Source: Sycobia sp. Sy_11
Taxonomy: Eukaryota; Arthropoda; Insecta; Hymenoptera; Epichrysomallidae
Length of the DNA: 64,000 bases
Direction: 5' to 3'
NCBI GenBank assembly: GCA_018907035.1
Contig: JACCIC010000385.1
Coordinates: forward strand, 1 to 64,000
The notes under the pieces were generated by a model. That model was not told the DNA's origin, searched no databases, and worked only from the letters and a program-made list of their open reading frames with translations. Shown here one piece after another: positions 53,040-64,000 of the stretch (positions are counted from its first letter, which is position 1; each line of letters starts with the position of its first letter). A program made the position numbers and the translations under genes.

Positions 53040-56000
53040 CGCGTAGTTGCGGTATGACGTATTTGTCAGCGCTGTTGGAGCTCGCTTCGTGGGTGCCTCT
53101 AGCGGGGCTGTCTGGGTAAGGCTGATGCTTTGACGTCTTAAGAATACCTTTAATTCGACGCGCTGGCTCGCGAGTGCTATCGCCGTCTGTTATTTCACCC
53201 GTCTCCCTATCTATGACTAGGTGTTCGTCTGCGCGTGAGTGCTCGTGCTGATCTGCGTGATCGCAATAGTCGTAGTCGATGTCGATCTCATTTACTATCT
53301 CTTCATTGAGATAATGCGTGGGTTTTACGCGTTCGATGGACACAGTTTTCTCGCGCCCATTTACGTCGATGCGCAATGTTTTACCTTTCAAGCTACGTTC
53401 TAATACACGGTGCGGTCCGGAGTACGGTCTGCATAACATGGGTCGATTGGGGTTAGTCTGTAGGAATACGTGCGTACATTGCCCATTTCTTTATACACGA
53501 TTGGCTTATGCGCGCTCTTGTGTTCGACTCGCGTAGGTCGCACGTTGTGCATAAATTCTTTAAGGTCGCGGAGGAATGCGCTATCGTCGGGTTCGACTCC
53601 GTCGTCGACGCAAAAAGCCCCGCGTATTTTCAGAGTCGTGCCGTATAGATATTCCGTCGGACTAACGCCTATATCGGAACGTACTCGTGTGCGTAAGCCC
53701 AGTAGCACCATCGGCAGTACTCTGTGCCAATCTGGGTTGTCACCCTGGCACATAAGCGCGGCTTTCAGGTCGCGGTGCCACCTTTCTACTATGCCGTTCG
53801 CGGCCGGGTGATATGACGTGGTACGAATTCTCTTACACCCAGAAAACTTTAGGAGTTCCTCCAAAAGTCTGGACTCGAACTGACATCCCTGATCGGTGGT
53901 GATTATCTCCGGTGCCCCGTATCGCGCTATCCAATGTTGCATGACTGCTTCCGCGACTGCGCGCGCGGTGGTGTCCCCGATTGGTACGGCTTCGGGCCAT
54001 CGCGAGTAACGGTCGATCATGGTGAGGATGTACTGATAGTCACTCCTCGCGGTGAGCGGTCCGACTATATGGATGTGGATGTGCTTAAAGAGTGCGTCCG
54101 GCGCCGCGAAGTGTTTCGGGAGCGGTTTATTGTGACGTGCCACTTTAGAGAGCTGACACTCTACGCACTCTTTACATCTTTTCGCTATTTCACGACTCAT
54201 GTCCGGCCAGACGTATTGCCGGCGTATCAGCCGATCGGTGACCTTCCCGCTCGGGTGCGACATGCCGTGAAATAGGTTAAAAACCTCGTCGCGTAACGAC
54301 TCGGGGATATACGGCTGAATGGTGTCCCCTTGAGTGTCGCAAGAGAACGGTAAGGTCGCGTCCTCGTTGAAAGTTAGCTGCCTCAGCTTTAACGGGTGCT
54401 GAGGGTCGCGTAAGACTCGGTAAAGGTCCGGATCCGAGTCTTGCTCTTTCGCGAGTTCTTTGGCGTCGAACAGGGTCGGGAGGCGGAAAGCGTTCACGTC
54501 TTTCCTGACCGCGTCCACGTCCTCCTCGAACCTGTTCCACGGGTCGTTGCAGTTAAACATGCTGGGGATGTGAAATGATTCTATGCGTGACAGCGCGTCG
54601 GCAATTACGTTCTCGTTCCCTGCACGATACACGATCTTCGTGTTGAATTGCTCGATGTAATTGAGCTGCTGGCAACGTAGCGCCGGAGCTTTATCTTGGT
54701 TTTGCGCCATCACGTACATCAGAGGTTTGTGGTCCGTAACGATTTCGAACTCACACCCCTCTAGATAATAAAAGAACTTCCTGCCTGCGTAATAGATCGC
54801 GGTAAGTTCGCGGTCGATCGTGGCGTACTTTGCTTGCGCGTTGTTAAATTTTCGTGAGAAAAACGCGAGAGGTCGCCATTGTTCGCCCATCTTTTGCTCG
54901 AGCGCAGCTCCCATCGCGGTATTGGATGCGTCGGTGACGAGCCGGATCTCCGCGTCTTCGTCCGGAAATCCATTCTCGGCGATGTCGAGAACAGGCTGTT
55001 TGCATTTCTCGAACGCCTGCTCGGCTGCAGGGCACCATCGGATAGCGCGATTATCTTTCTTTTTCGCGCCCTGTAGGTACTTCGTGAGCGGTTTCTGGAT
55101 TTCGGCCGCGTGAGGAATACACCCGTTTTAAAAATTGATTAGGCTGAGCAATCGCCTAATGTCCTGTATGGTCGCGGGTTTCGGGAAGTTTCTAACCACG
55201 TCGAGCTTTTCCGCGGTGGGTTTGAAACCGGTAGTGTGAATTGTGTGCCCGAGAATCTCTACCTCTGCCTGCCCAAAACTGCATTTTTTAACGTTGAGAC
55301 GCAGCGCGTACTTTTCTAGCTTACTAAGTACCTTCTCGAGGTCGCGTTTGTGTTCCTCTTCGTTGCTCGAAGCGATGAGGATGTCGTCGGGGAACACGAA
55401 CGCGCACCGAAGGCCGCCTAATGCACTGTTAATATAACGCTGAAACGTCTGCCCGGCGTTGCGCAACCCGAAGGTCATTACGTTATATTGAAATAACCCG
55501 AAGGGGATGATTACTGCCGTCTTCTCGCGGTCTTCTTTAGCTAGCGGTATCTGATTGTACGCCGCGTGAAGATCTAGTTTGGAGAAAACCGTTTTCCCGG
55601 CGAGGAAGTTCGAGAAATCCTACGGGGGGCCGGTGGTCTGTATATAATGGAAGACCCCATGGTCTTTTCTCGGCGTGTTCTGTTCAAGTCCCATAACTTT
55701 GGGGAATTTCACGGTGATGTCCGCGTACGTGCTGCCCAGTGGCACCGTGTGTACAGTAAAGTTCGCGACTACTTTAGAAATGTGTGTGTAGTGTGTAGTG
55801 CATTTCACGCAAGCACCGGACGGCTGGTGCGTTAAAGTAAGCATCTTGAGGTCGGGAACCAGGTGAAAACCGCGGAGAAGATCACTGCCGATAATGGCGT
55901 TCTCCACATCGGCTATCACGAAGTTTCACGACATCTCGTGTTCGAACCCGCAGTCGAGGTTTAATTTCTTCGCTCCATAAGTACTAATGTGCGTTCCATT

Positions 56001-56167
56001 CGCGGCGTACAACTTGAGGTTTTCGATATGGGCGTTTTGAGCGTGTCGTCACGGTGACACCGATATTTCGGCTCCGGAGTCGATTAGGAATACTATCTTA
56101 TTATTTTAATCCTTAATGTGGAGACGCGAGGAATAAGCAAGCACCGAGGGCGTCTCGACCTGGGCGC
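52861..56167 (-). pseudogene. pol: Gypsy 4 pol: protease, RT, RNase H, integrase
   Basis: The protease DSGA motif (FLIDSGAEISV, about 56070-56040) and IIGSDLLRGFHLVP (about 55900) precede GPP followed by TAG at 55620. An in-frame deletion there has removed the RT fingers. The palm has SKLDLHAAYNQIP (motif A Asp) and FVFPDDILIAS (FPDD in the YxDD position). A TAA at 55128 follows, then the frame is open to 53400. RNase H (LVTDASNTAMG, ADALSRIE) and the integrase zinc region (C..C, KRCKECVECQLSK) are intact. In the integrase core the first Asp is replaced by His (HIHIVGPL, codon at 54071-54069), while TTDQGCQFES and GIVERWHRD are kept. A frameshift near 53430 leads to the SH3-like RPYSGPHRVLER tail ending at 52861. 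Confidence 0.92.
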
Positions 56168-57233
56168 TTACTGCTCGTTAACCGAACCGTTATTTTTCGC
56201 TGTGAACTCGGTATAACGCTTGCACTGCTTGTTGATAGTGCGTGCCTGCGCGCCGTAAGTGTAGTGCGAGTCGCATACTCCGTTGCGTATATGCGGGTTC
56301 AGCTTATCTTTTCGGCGCGCGCTGCTGGGACTAACTGTCGCCTCCGCGTCTGCCGCGAAGCTGTCCCGATAATCTCTCGATTTTGTCATACATGTGTTCG
56401 AGTTCGCTGCACGCTTCGCGGCTCGATCTAGACTCGTCGTGCGACGCTGAGTTTGAGTCGTCGCATCTGCGTCCTATTTCGTAGATCTTGTCCGCGTACG
56501 CGGGTGCGCGGTCGTCCTGAACATAAACTAACTGCATCTGAATCCGCGCGGGGAGACGCGAGCGCCAGAATCGCATTACCGTATTTATATGTATTTGGTC
56601 GCCTGCGAGTTTAGACATCTCCGCGAGTATTTCGCTGGGCCTGCGATCATGGATCGTTGTTTTGCGAAATATGCTCTCCATGCGCTCCTCAATCGATAAG
56701 GAGTACCGTACGCATACGTCGCGTTTGATCGCATTATACTGTCCCTCCTGGAGGAGGTTTTGCAGGCACTCGAAAAGAGTGTCGGTAATTTCGGGACCGA
56801 TGTGTGTTATCAACGAACCGAGCTTCTCTGCGTCGTCGGTAATACGGAATATCTGCAGCATTCGCTCGAACGACTGGAACCATCCGTCGCAATCGTGTGT
56901 GTGGAAACGCGGAAAACGAAAGTCGCACGGTCTCGTATTAGGCTGCACTATATTACCGACTGCCGCCGGGTTGTTTTCCGCCGCTCGTACCGCGTTTGCG
57001 TTTTCACGTGCGGGTGATCGCGCGCGGCCCGCTAGCCTATTCGCGCGGTTGCCGTCGCGGGTGTTGAGCTCTTGCATATGAGCGCTTAACTCTTCGACGC
57101 GGTCGCATAATGCCGCGTTCTCGCCTGCCAGCACGTCGAACCGCTGGTTGATTCTCCGGCAAAGCTCCAACAGCTCCGCTGTATCGCGGTTATTGTTCGC
57201 GTTGTTTTTCGGTGGCGAATGCGTTAACACCAT
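56168..57233 (-). pseudogene. gag: Gypsy 4 gag with C-terminal zinc motif, one frame change
   Basis: ATG at 57233. A coiled N terminus (LLELCRRINQRFDVLAGENAAL) is followed by the capsid start RFPRFHTHDCDGWFQSFERM (about 56920-56862), the usual P-x-F...WF..E signature of gypsy gag. The capsid continues to 56331. The frame then shifts into 56389-56168, which carries CDSHYTYGAQARTINKQCKR, a CxxHxxxG...C knuckle that should bind genomic RNA. The shift may be a lesion or a programmed site; the overlap is about 58 bases. Otherwise intact over 300 residues. Confidence 0.85.
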
Positions 57234-58845
57234 TCTCTCATTCGCGTAAACTATCGCGTCTGCTGTCCCGCTCCGTGTCTTACTCGCACCTGACTCGGTG
57301 CACTTAATTCATAGCCAGCCTTTCTCGGTCGTGGGGCTGACTTTAACGGACTCGGGGTTGCTCAGATACCCGCCTATGGCGATGTCGGGATAGAGCCGCT
57401 TCCCTACCTACCGGCGTGTGTGCACTGCGATAAGAGGGGAGGTAAAGAACCGTATCGCTTTATTCTCCTTTGTTCGGATAAAGCGTTTGTCGATCAATTT
57501 CGCGTTTTTAAGCTCCGCCGTGCTTTTTCTGCTCGTGAGCAGTGCGGATGGGTACGGCCCTTGTTTGCACGAGTTTCGTCGGTGCGACCGGTGCGACTGC
57601 GGAGCGTGCTGATGCACGAGGTCCGTCTGACCGACGCTTGGTTCTAGCTCCAGACGATGCCAATCAGTTGCAATAACTTGATTCCACCCGCCTTCCCAGG
57701 TACTGGGGATTTCGCCAGAAGGCGCGTTTCCTTTTGATTTGCATGGCGTGTTTGCTTTTTGAGCGCCTTTATCTTTATTTGCTAACTACGCTTGCACGTA
57801 CCGTTTGCTCTGCAATTTTGTAGCTTTCGTTTCGTTTACGTCTCGCACGGGTTTTTCGTACTTCCGCTTCTTGAGCTCGCTAAATGGTTGACAGAACTGG
57901 GACGCGCCCTTTGTCCTCTTGTGCGCCTAAAGAAGCGGGGAGGCGAAAATCCGGCGCCATGGTGCGCGCGCGTGGTCGCGCAATGCGGTATTGTCGGTAA
58001 TCCGCATTGTTTCAGGGTATCTGACCGACCCTGTTTTTAACTGCCGTGCGGTATCGCACGTGGCAAGATTTTGCAGAGCGAACAGCAAGAGCAAAATTTT
58101 ATCGCCATTCGAAAAGTTAGAAAATGACTATTTAATTACGAAAAATGCAAAAAATTTTTACTTTAATCCACGCGCGATGAGTGTACAAACGTTTATAAAA
58201 TACTTTTTAGAACAAGAGATTTTCACGTTTTTCCGAAGAAAGAACCGAGGGAAAATCTATGTGCACATTCTATTTTAAGTTTACGTGGATTTCGGCCACG
58301 TCGTTGCTGCTGCTACTGCTGTAGGTTGCGACCCGGCTTGCACTGCTCGATGCTGGTGCAGTTGCGCTGGAACGCTCCAACCCGGTGCGCACGGCTCCTG
58401 ATGCCGCTGCTGCTGTGGTTGCGCCTGAACGCTGCAACCCGGTGTGCACGGCTCCTGACGCCGCTTGTGCTGTGGTTGCGCCTGTGCGCTGCAACTGCTG
58501 TGCGCGGGGCTCCTGCCGCCGCTGCTGTTGAAGTCGCGCCTGGGCGCTGAAACCAGGTGTATGTGCGGCTCCTGCCACCGCTGCTGTTGGCTGGTATGCG
58601 GTGCGGACGCGCCTGTGCGCCGCCCTTTATTGCTGCACGGATTTTTGTCCGCCGCGTGGCCTTTGTCGTTGCGCGGTCTTTGTCAGCCGCGTGGCCTTTG
58701 TCCTTGCTGGCCACGTGCTGCGATGTGCTTTTTTCTTCCGCTGATCCCGGAGCTCTTCCGTAGTTATCCGCGTGGATGCTGGCGGATACGATCTGCTCCC
58801 AGAATGTGTCACCACGTGGCACGTGTTCTGAGTCGGGGTCACCAG
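57234..58845 (-). other. Gypsy 4 leader with GC-rich minisatellite (58345-58590)
   Basis: Between PBS and gag lie about 1.6 kb. At 58345-58590 roughly four units of about 60 bp repeat (GCACGGCTCCTG, GCCGCTGCTGCTGTGGTTGCGCCTG in variants). They give an Ala/Ser/Thr/Gly-rich frame on minus (58876-58313) that starts inside the LTR and is probably not translated. The rest is unremarkable. PBS at 58844-58828. Confidence 0.65.
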
Positions 58846-59157
58846 TGTAGGATTTGTGCAGGGGTTTGCACTGCACGACCGCCTACGCGTCGCTTGTAAT
58901 CGGGATGGCAGAAATAATACACTAGTATTAATTAACAATAACATTTATTATACGACAAGATATAACAATACTATAGGTGAGAGTGAGTCTATGGGTACTC
59001 AGCTCTACCGACGTCCAGAATAGGAATGGCGTGGCCCCCTCCATCTAGTCGGAGGGGCCGCCGCTCGCTATACTACATACATGGTTACGCGCCAGAGCGC
59101 ATGCGCGTTGTCGTTGTAGGTTTGTACTCGACAACACAATTGTACACAATCCCCACA
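58846..59157 (-). repeat. 5' LTR of gypsy 4
   Basis: A 312-bp match of 50711-51045 in the same orientation. Confidence 0.9.
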
Positions 59158-59161
59158 CACT

Positions 59162-61030
59162 CATTACTTCTTACACTGTTACGCTCTCAGGTTGCTGACC
59201 CAAAAATTTTTTAGTTTGGTCCCCATCCGAGTCAAGGGAAGTAGGGTGCGCTGTAAGAAGTATTAACTTCAAAAATTCATCGTGAAACCATCGAAATATA
59301 TTTACTCTTATAAATTTTAAGATATATATATATATAAGCATCCGGCGTCTTGGCTTTACTTGAAATAATAATGTAACCGATTTATTAAACTGTTATATAA
59401 TATCTATGTAAGCAATTTTCTATCTATAATTTTATATTCCTATAGATAATTTTATCTTCTGATAATATTTCTGGACAAAAAAATGAACAATTTCATCTTG
59501 GAGTTCTCCTGAAGCATCGGCAGTGGTTTGGCTGTATTAAGTTATTTTTCTCAACCTATTTTTCTGAAAAATTTTATACTGGATTTTAAAATGGAAATTA
59601 ATTTTAAATTGGAACACGGGTTACAAATATCATAATAACTTTAAACCGAATTGAAATATTTATTTTCATTTCTATGAAAACTTCATAAAAATCATGGTTT
59701 TCTCAATTTATCATAGAAAATAAAAAAAGTTGCAAAAAAATTAAAATCAAAATCTTGGAGCTCATTAAAATACATATTTTCTTATTCTGTACATTTTTTC
59801 GGTACAAACTATACATTTCAGGAGAAAAGTTCAACAGTTGTGTCTCGGAATCCTCTGAACAATTATATGTTTATATGAAATACAAATACCTCCGAATACA
59901 TTTTTCTTGTGAAATGCTCATTGTAGTAATTCGACGTATAGTCTAAATAATATATTTTGATAAGATCTATAACTATTGATGGACGATTTTCATCGCAACT
60001 CGCATGTAACGCGTAACTACCGGTGATTACACCTATAAAGAGATTCTTCACATTTAAAATTATATATGTAAATTTGAACAGCAGAAATTTTGCGTTTGCG
60101 CTGCGTACAATTCAAATATAATATTATGTATATATGTATAGATATTATATAATACGTATAAAAATATCTACATATAATTATTCTTTATTGAAAGATACTA
60201 AATATTGTATATTTACATAGTTTAAGACTACGAAAATGACGGTCTAATAAGTTAAGATACTACAGTTCCATTTTTTATTTTGTTTGAATTATACGAAATT
60301 CAACATTATACTTTTAAAACATATTTCTTTAAAACAAATAAATATTTTTCAAATGAATAAGAATCGAATTTCTTTAAAAAATGTTAGTTTTCGTACATCA
60401 AAAAAATATTTACTATATTTGTTTTGTAGTTGTGAATGAAAATATTTTATTTTTTTAATTTTGCGAAAGATACTTTCTACTACCACTCATTTCATAGGTG
60501 AACATTAATCACCAATGAGTAATATTTTTTAACCAAATCCCTTTTCATTTTTTAAGTAAATTTGGAAAGAAATAATTAACTAAATTTTGAACTTTCACTT
60601 AGATTAACACTACCAATTTACTAACACAAATTACAAGAAGTACACTATATGTTGTTCGTTTCACGGCTATTAAAAATCTGCTGTTATTTTCACAATCAAT
60701 TTAACACGTTATTTCGCTAAGAGCGGAACAATAATTCTGAAGGCGGTGCTACAAAATCACACAGCCAATCCGTCTTTATTTTCTAAATTTTCAGAGGCTA
60801 TTTTGTTTTGGTGGGGAGCGCCTTTACATTCTATTTATTTACTCTCAATTTCGTGTTACCAATAAGTCATATAACTGTAACCTTCCGGACAGATGGCAAT
60901 TTGGAAAAACACGACACGCCGTTGTTTACGACGGCCTGCAGTAATGTTTCTCATACATGGAATTTATTTAATTACGGGCTCCGACGGATGAATTTGGCTA
61001 TACAAAATTTAACCTTTAAGTTTGTGATAT

Positions 61031-61087
<57 letters not shown>

Positions 61088-62500
61088 TCTATAAATTTGT
61101 CTTAAATAATACTCTATTAGACACGAACATATATAAAACTTTATTAGATACGAACAATATTTAAATAAACATTTCATTTTTTAAATATATAAATAGCTTA
61201 TATTGAATAAATGGTTTATTAATGGTATAATTTTGTTTAAATAAATTTTTTAAATTTAGAAATTATGTACATAAATCTACAAAATTTTAAATTATAGAAA
61301 ATCTCCAGAGAAACGAAATGTAACACAATCGATCAATTTATTTATTAATTAATAATTATAAAAAGAAATAAGATATTTACTTTAGTTATTAATACTATTA
61401 TGTTTAATAATGTCCTAAAAAATCCTGCATTTTTCACTAATCTGCACGTTTTCAGAAACAAAATTAATTGAACGTATTCTTTGTCTGAAGTTCATAATTA
61501 AATAACTTCTATCTTTCAAATATTTAGAACTAAAAAATTGATATTTCATGGTATAGAGTTTTGTTGCATTGCAATTGCAATAACTATATATTTTGAATTC
61601 GCAATTTTGTTTTGCCTCTTAACTCCTTATTTAAAAGATTTACTATATTATATTTAATTTAATGTTTCTCTATTTAACAAAAACAATGATATTGCAACAA
61701 ACTCACTTTCACAAAGTAAACTTAATATTGAGATAATTATAATGAGCATTGTCATCAATTTATCTATGTTTACAAAGTGAATAGATCTACAAAAATTTGC
61801 TAATTGTAGACTATAAATTTTTTCCAAAAGTTATTTCATTGCTTTTCAAATTTTCAAATATGCTATAAATATAATTATCTTTAGCCTATAAATATCTTCT
61901 ATGTATAATCTTCCATTGTAGAATTTTCAAATTGTGTCTTATGATTTTGTGCTAAAAGGGATATTCCATAATTAGTTTAAAAAATTTATTTTTAATATTT
62001 AATGCTTATATAATATTGTAGAAAATAACTCGTAGGAGCAAAAAGAGATAATCCATTAGTTGTATCCAATATGAAAAATATAAATAATAATATAAATAAA
62101 AAATGAAAAATTAAATTTAAGCAATTTAATGCTAAAATAAAATAATATAAAATGAAAGTGTAGAAATTAAAAAGTTATACGTTATCTAAATTATAACTAT
62201 AAGATATAAGATTTACATTGTATAACCAAGTATAACGTTTTACAATACGATAGAATTTGAAGTTTTGTATTTTCTATAATATGCATTATCAATAAAAAAA
62301 ACGTATAATTATTTTAAATAATTATAAGTAATGGCACGAGCTTAAACATATTTTAAAAAAATGCGAGGATGGCGTAGATTTTAATGTTAACGTAATTGAT
62401 CGACCCATATCTCTGAGACTACATATTAAATATAATTCATAAATCACATACATTATTTCTAATTTTCTTCACATTAAAACAGCATACTTGTCATTTATTA
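59162..62500. other. AT-rich noncoding DNA, (AT)n at 61036-61079
   Basis: No recognisable gene. 60224-60290 matches 49014-49083 in inverted orientation. A less AT-rich patch at 60770-61020 has a short frame containing HITVTFRTDGNLEKHD but no domain I can name. The remainder is A/T low complexity. Confidence 0.55.
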
Positions 62501-63778
62501 GTTTGTCAAATATCGCCCTTCGGCTTTTTTGCTCTTCATTTAATCCTTAAAAAAAGTGTTATAGTAGACGGATTTACTTTAAATATGCGTCGTTTTGTTC
62601 GATAATCTGTTTCCATCTAGACGGCAACATCATAATACCCCTCTCGTAGTAACCGATCTCCTTATTTGCGAAGAACTCGGACAGCCCCTTTTCACAAGCC
62701 TCTTTTGAGTCCAACTTTACACCACCAAGGGCGTTCGACATGGACAGGAACAGGTGGTAATCACTTGGCGCTATATCCGGGCTATATGGTAGATGCAATA
62801 AAACCTCCCATCCGAACTCCCGTAGCTTCTGACGAGTCATCAACGAAGTGTGTGGTCCGGGGTTGTCCTAGTGGAACACTACACTCTTCCTGTTGGCCAA
62901 TTGTGGACGCTTCTGATCGATAGCCTGCTTCAAGCGGTGCAGTTGTTCACAGTAGATGGTAGAATTAAGAGTCTGGCCATATGAAAGTAGCTCATAGTGG
63001 ATGATTCCCTTCCAACCCCATAAAACACACAGCAAAACCTTCCTGGCCGTCAATCCCGGCTTGGCCACTGTTTGGGACGGTCCACCGGCCTTGGACCACG
63101 ACCGTTTTGCTTGATATTGTCGTATGTTATCCATTTTTCGTCGTCAGTCACTATCCTTTTCAAAAATGGGTCGAGTTCGTTCCGTTTCAGCATCACATCG
63201 CAGGCCTTGATTCGGCCTAAAAGTTTTTTGTGCGTCAAATTATGCGGCACCCAAACATCAAGCTTTTTTTGTATCCAGCTTTCTGCAGATCGTTTAAAAT
63301 GGTTTTGTAACTAACTTTCATCTCCTGGGAGATGTGACGAGACGCCACATGCCGGTCTAGCTCGATAAATTCCATGATTTGATCGGTATTCGTCGCCACA
63401 GGTTTTCCGCCGTCTGGCTTATCTATGGTGTCGTTTTCACCGGCTCTGAATCGTCGAAACCATTCCTCTGCGGTTTGAAGTGAGAGCGTGCCATCCCCCA
63501 AAACACCATTAATCTCACGGAACGTTTCTCTAGCGGATTTGCCTTTGACGAAAGAAAACTTTAAAATAGCGCGAATTTCGGCGTTATTGAATTCCATGTT
63601 TACACATCTATAACTTTTGAACGCAATATCCAAATTAATCATGCATAGCATCGTTTTGTACGTTGTGTCAAGACCTTTCAAATGATGTGTAGTATTACCA
63701 TATACGAGCTCTGTAGTGCTTTGTACATAGCCGCGAAATTCATAAGACAAAAATGCGGAAGGGAGATATTTGACAACC
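62501..63778 (-). mobile_element. Mariner element with both ends and TA duplication
   Basis: The ends GTTTGTCAAATATCGCCCTT (62501) and the reverse complement of the right end, GGTTGTCAAATATCTCCCTT (63778), match with few differences over about 30 bp. TA flanks are at 62499-62500 and 63779-63780. Length 1278 bp, full size. Confidence 0.92.
62574..63597 (-). pseudogene. Mariner transposase, full length, two frame changes and one stop
   Basis: ATG at 63597 (MEFNNAEIRAILKFSF). The HTH, the WFRRFRAGEN linker and a second HTH (SRHISQEMKVSYKTI) lie in the first frame. A shift near 63240 leads to VPHNLTHKKLLGRI and VTDDEKWITYDN (first Asp). A second shift near 63110 leads to VFH, then TAG, then DNPGPHTS (second Asp). 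The frame continues with YSPDIAPSDYHLF (third Asp at 34 residues) to a stop at 62574. DD34D residues are all retained. Sequence and terminal repeats differ from the other mariners in the window. Confidence 0.92.
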
Positions 63779-63780
63779 TA

Positions 63781-64000
63781 ATATATTTATTTTAATCTAC
63801 TCTGTATTGTTACTTATTGATATATTCAACAATTCTTGTAATTCCAATTTAACACAAAGATTGGTCTAAGGAATAGAATCATTTTCTGTATAAACTAATA
63901 ACGAAATTATTCTGTTTGTTTATTAATAATATTATAGTGATTGTGGATATAACCTCACCTATGAAAAAATTATCTATTGAAGAAATTGTTAAAAATAAAT
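63781..64000. other. AT-rich right edge, no feature seen
   Basis: Low-complexity A/T sequence without a frame or repeat that I recognise. Confidence 0.5.

Larger units (their letters stand above)
50711..59157 (-). mobile_element. Gypsy element 4, complete boundaries with 4-bp target duplication
   Basis: The direct LTRs are 50711-51045 and 58846-59157. CACT occurs at 50707-50710 and 59158-59161. The PBS (TGGTGACCCCGACTCAG on minus, 58844-58828) lies one base inside the 5' LTR, and a polypurine tract (AGGGGGGAGTAG on minus, about 51058-51047) lies just before the 3' LTR. The order on minus is leader with minisatellite, gag, protease, RT, RNase H, integrase, accessory frame. At 8447 bp it is the best-bounded gypsy here. 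Confidence 0.93.

Noticed and set aside
51541..54540. Many plus-strand Arg/Leu/Val-rich frames opposite gypsy 4 pol and the accessory gene
   Set aside because: Shadows of the real minus-strand frames in GC-rich DNA.
58313..58876. 187-residue Ala/Arg-rich minus-strand protein
   Set aside because: It starts inside the LTR, crosses the PBS and is mostly minisatellite translation.
1..64000. CRISPR arrays, bacterial operons, riboswitches
   Set aside because: No regularly spaced direct repeats with unique spacers, no Shine-Dalgarno pattern; introns and LTR elements show nuclear eukaryotic DNA.

Overview
The window looks like AT-rich, repeat-dense nuclear DNA of an arthropod. A hymenopteran, possibly an ant, is my best guess. 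This rests on the kinds of mobile elements present, GT-AG introns, long (AT)n tracts and the absence of bacterial gene organisation; species is not determinable by eye. I recognise no host gene and no rRNA, tRNA or CRISPR array. Nearly everything readable is a mobile element or an integrated virus-like element, mostly decayed and nested.

Region 1 (1 to about 13.2 kb) is a Polinton/Maverick or adintovirus-type element whose left end lies outside the window. It carries a protein-primed family B DNA polymerase, a DDE integrase with chromodomain-like tail, a packaging ATPase, an adenain-type cysteine protease, a membrane-active protein with a phospholipase A2 motif, a penton-like minor capsid protein, a double-jelly-roll major capsid protein, a collagen/fibre-like coiled-coil protein, and conserved small or unknown genes. 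The structural genes are intact or nearly so. The replication, integration and packaging genes carry stops, frameshifts and, in the polymerase, loss of a catalytic Asp. At least two genes contain GT-AG introns, and a third intron sits exactly between the polymerase stop and the next ATG.

Region 2 (13.2-28.05 kb) holds a mariner deletion copy (15.1-16.15 kb) and a large Ty3/gypsy element with direct LTRs at 16.18-17.20 and about 27.06-28.05 kb. The interior of that gypsy contains a minus-strand copia fragment, itself split by a mariner with a TA duplication (20,583-21,868). It also contains a fragment of a TTAA-target DNA transposon, a gag, an integrase and a decayed accessory frame.

Region 3 (28.06-36.29 kb) is a complete but decayed copia element. 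Its LTRs and primer-binding site resemble Drosophila copia, it has a 5-bp target duplication, and a 2.5-kb candidate intron interrupts the start of gag.

Region 4 (36.3-41.5 kb) has a TTAA-flanked Kolobok-like element inserted in a small tandem array, a 5'-truncated mariner, and the 3' end of another gypsy with a downstream coiled-coil, Cys-rich accessory frame. Region 5 (41.5-50.7 kb) has a decayed minus-strand gypsy, an isolated LTR-like block, a 62-bp inverted repeat pair, and a hammerhead-ribozyme-like motif of the kind carried by Penelope-like elements (49,669-49,710).

Region 6 (50.71-59.16 kb) is a complete minus-strand gypsy with LTRs, 4-bp target duplication, PBS, gag, pol and a long accessory frame with leucine-rich-repeat-like spacing in the env position. 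Region 7 (59.2-64 kb) is AT-rich DNA with another full-length but inactivated mariner (62,501-63,778).
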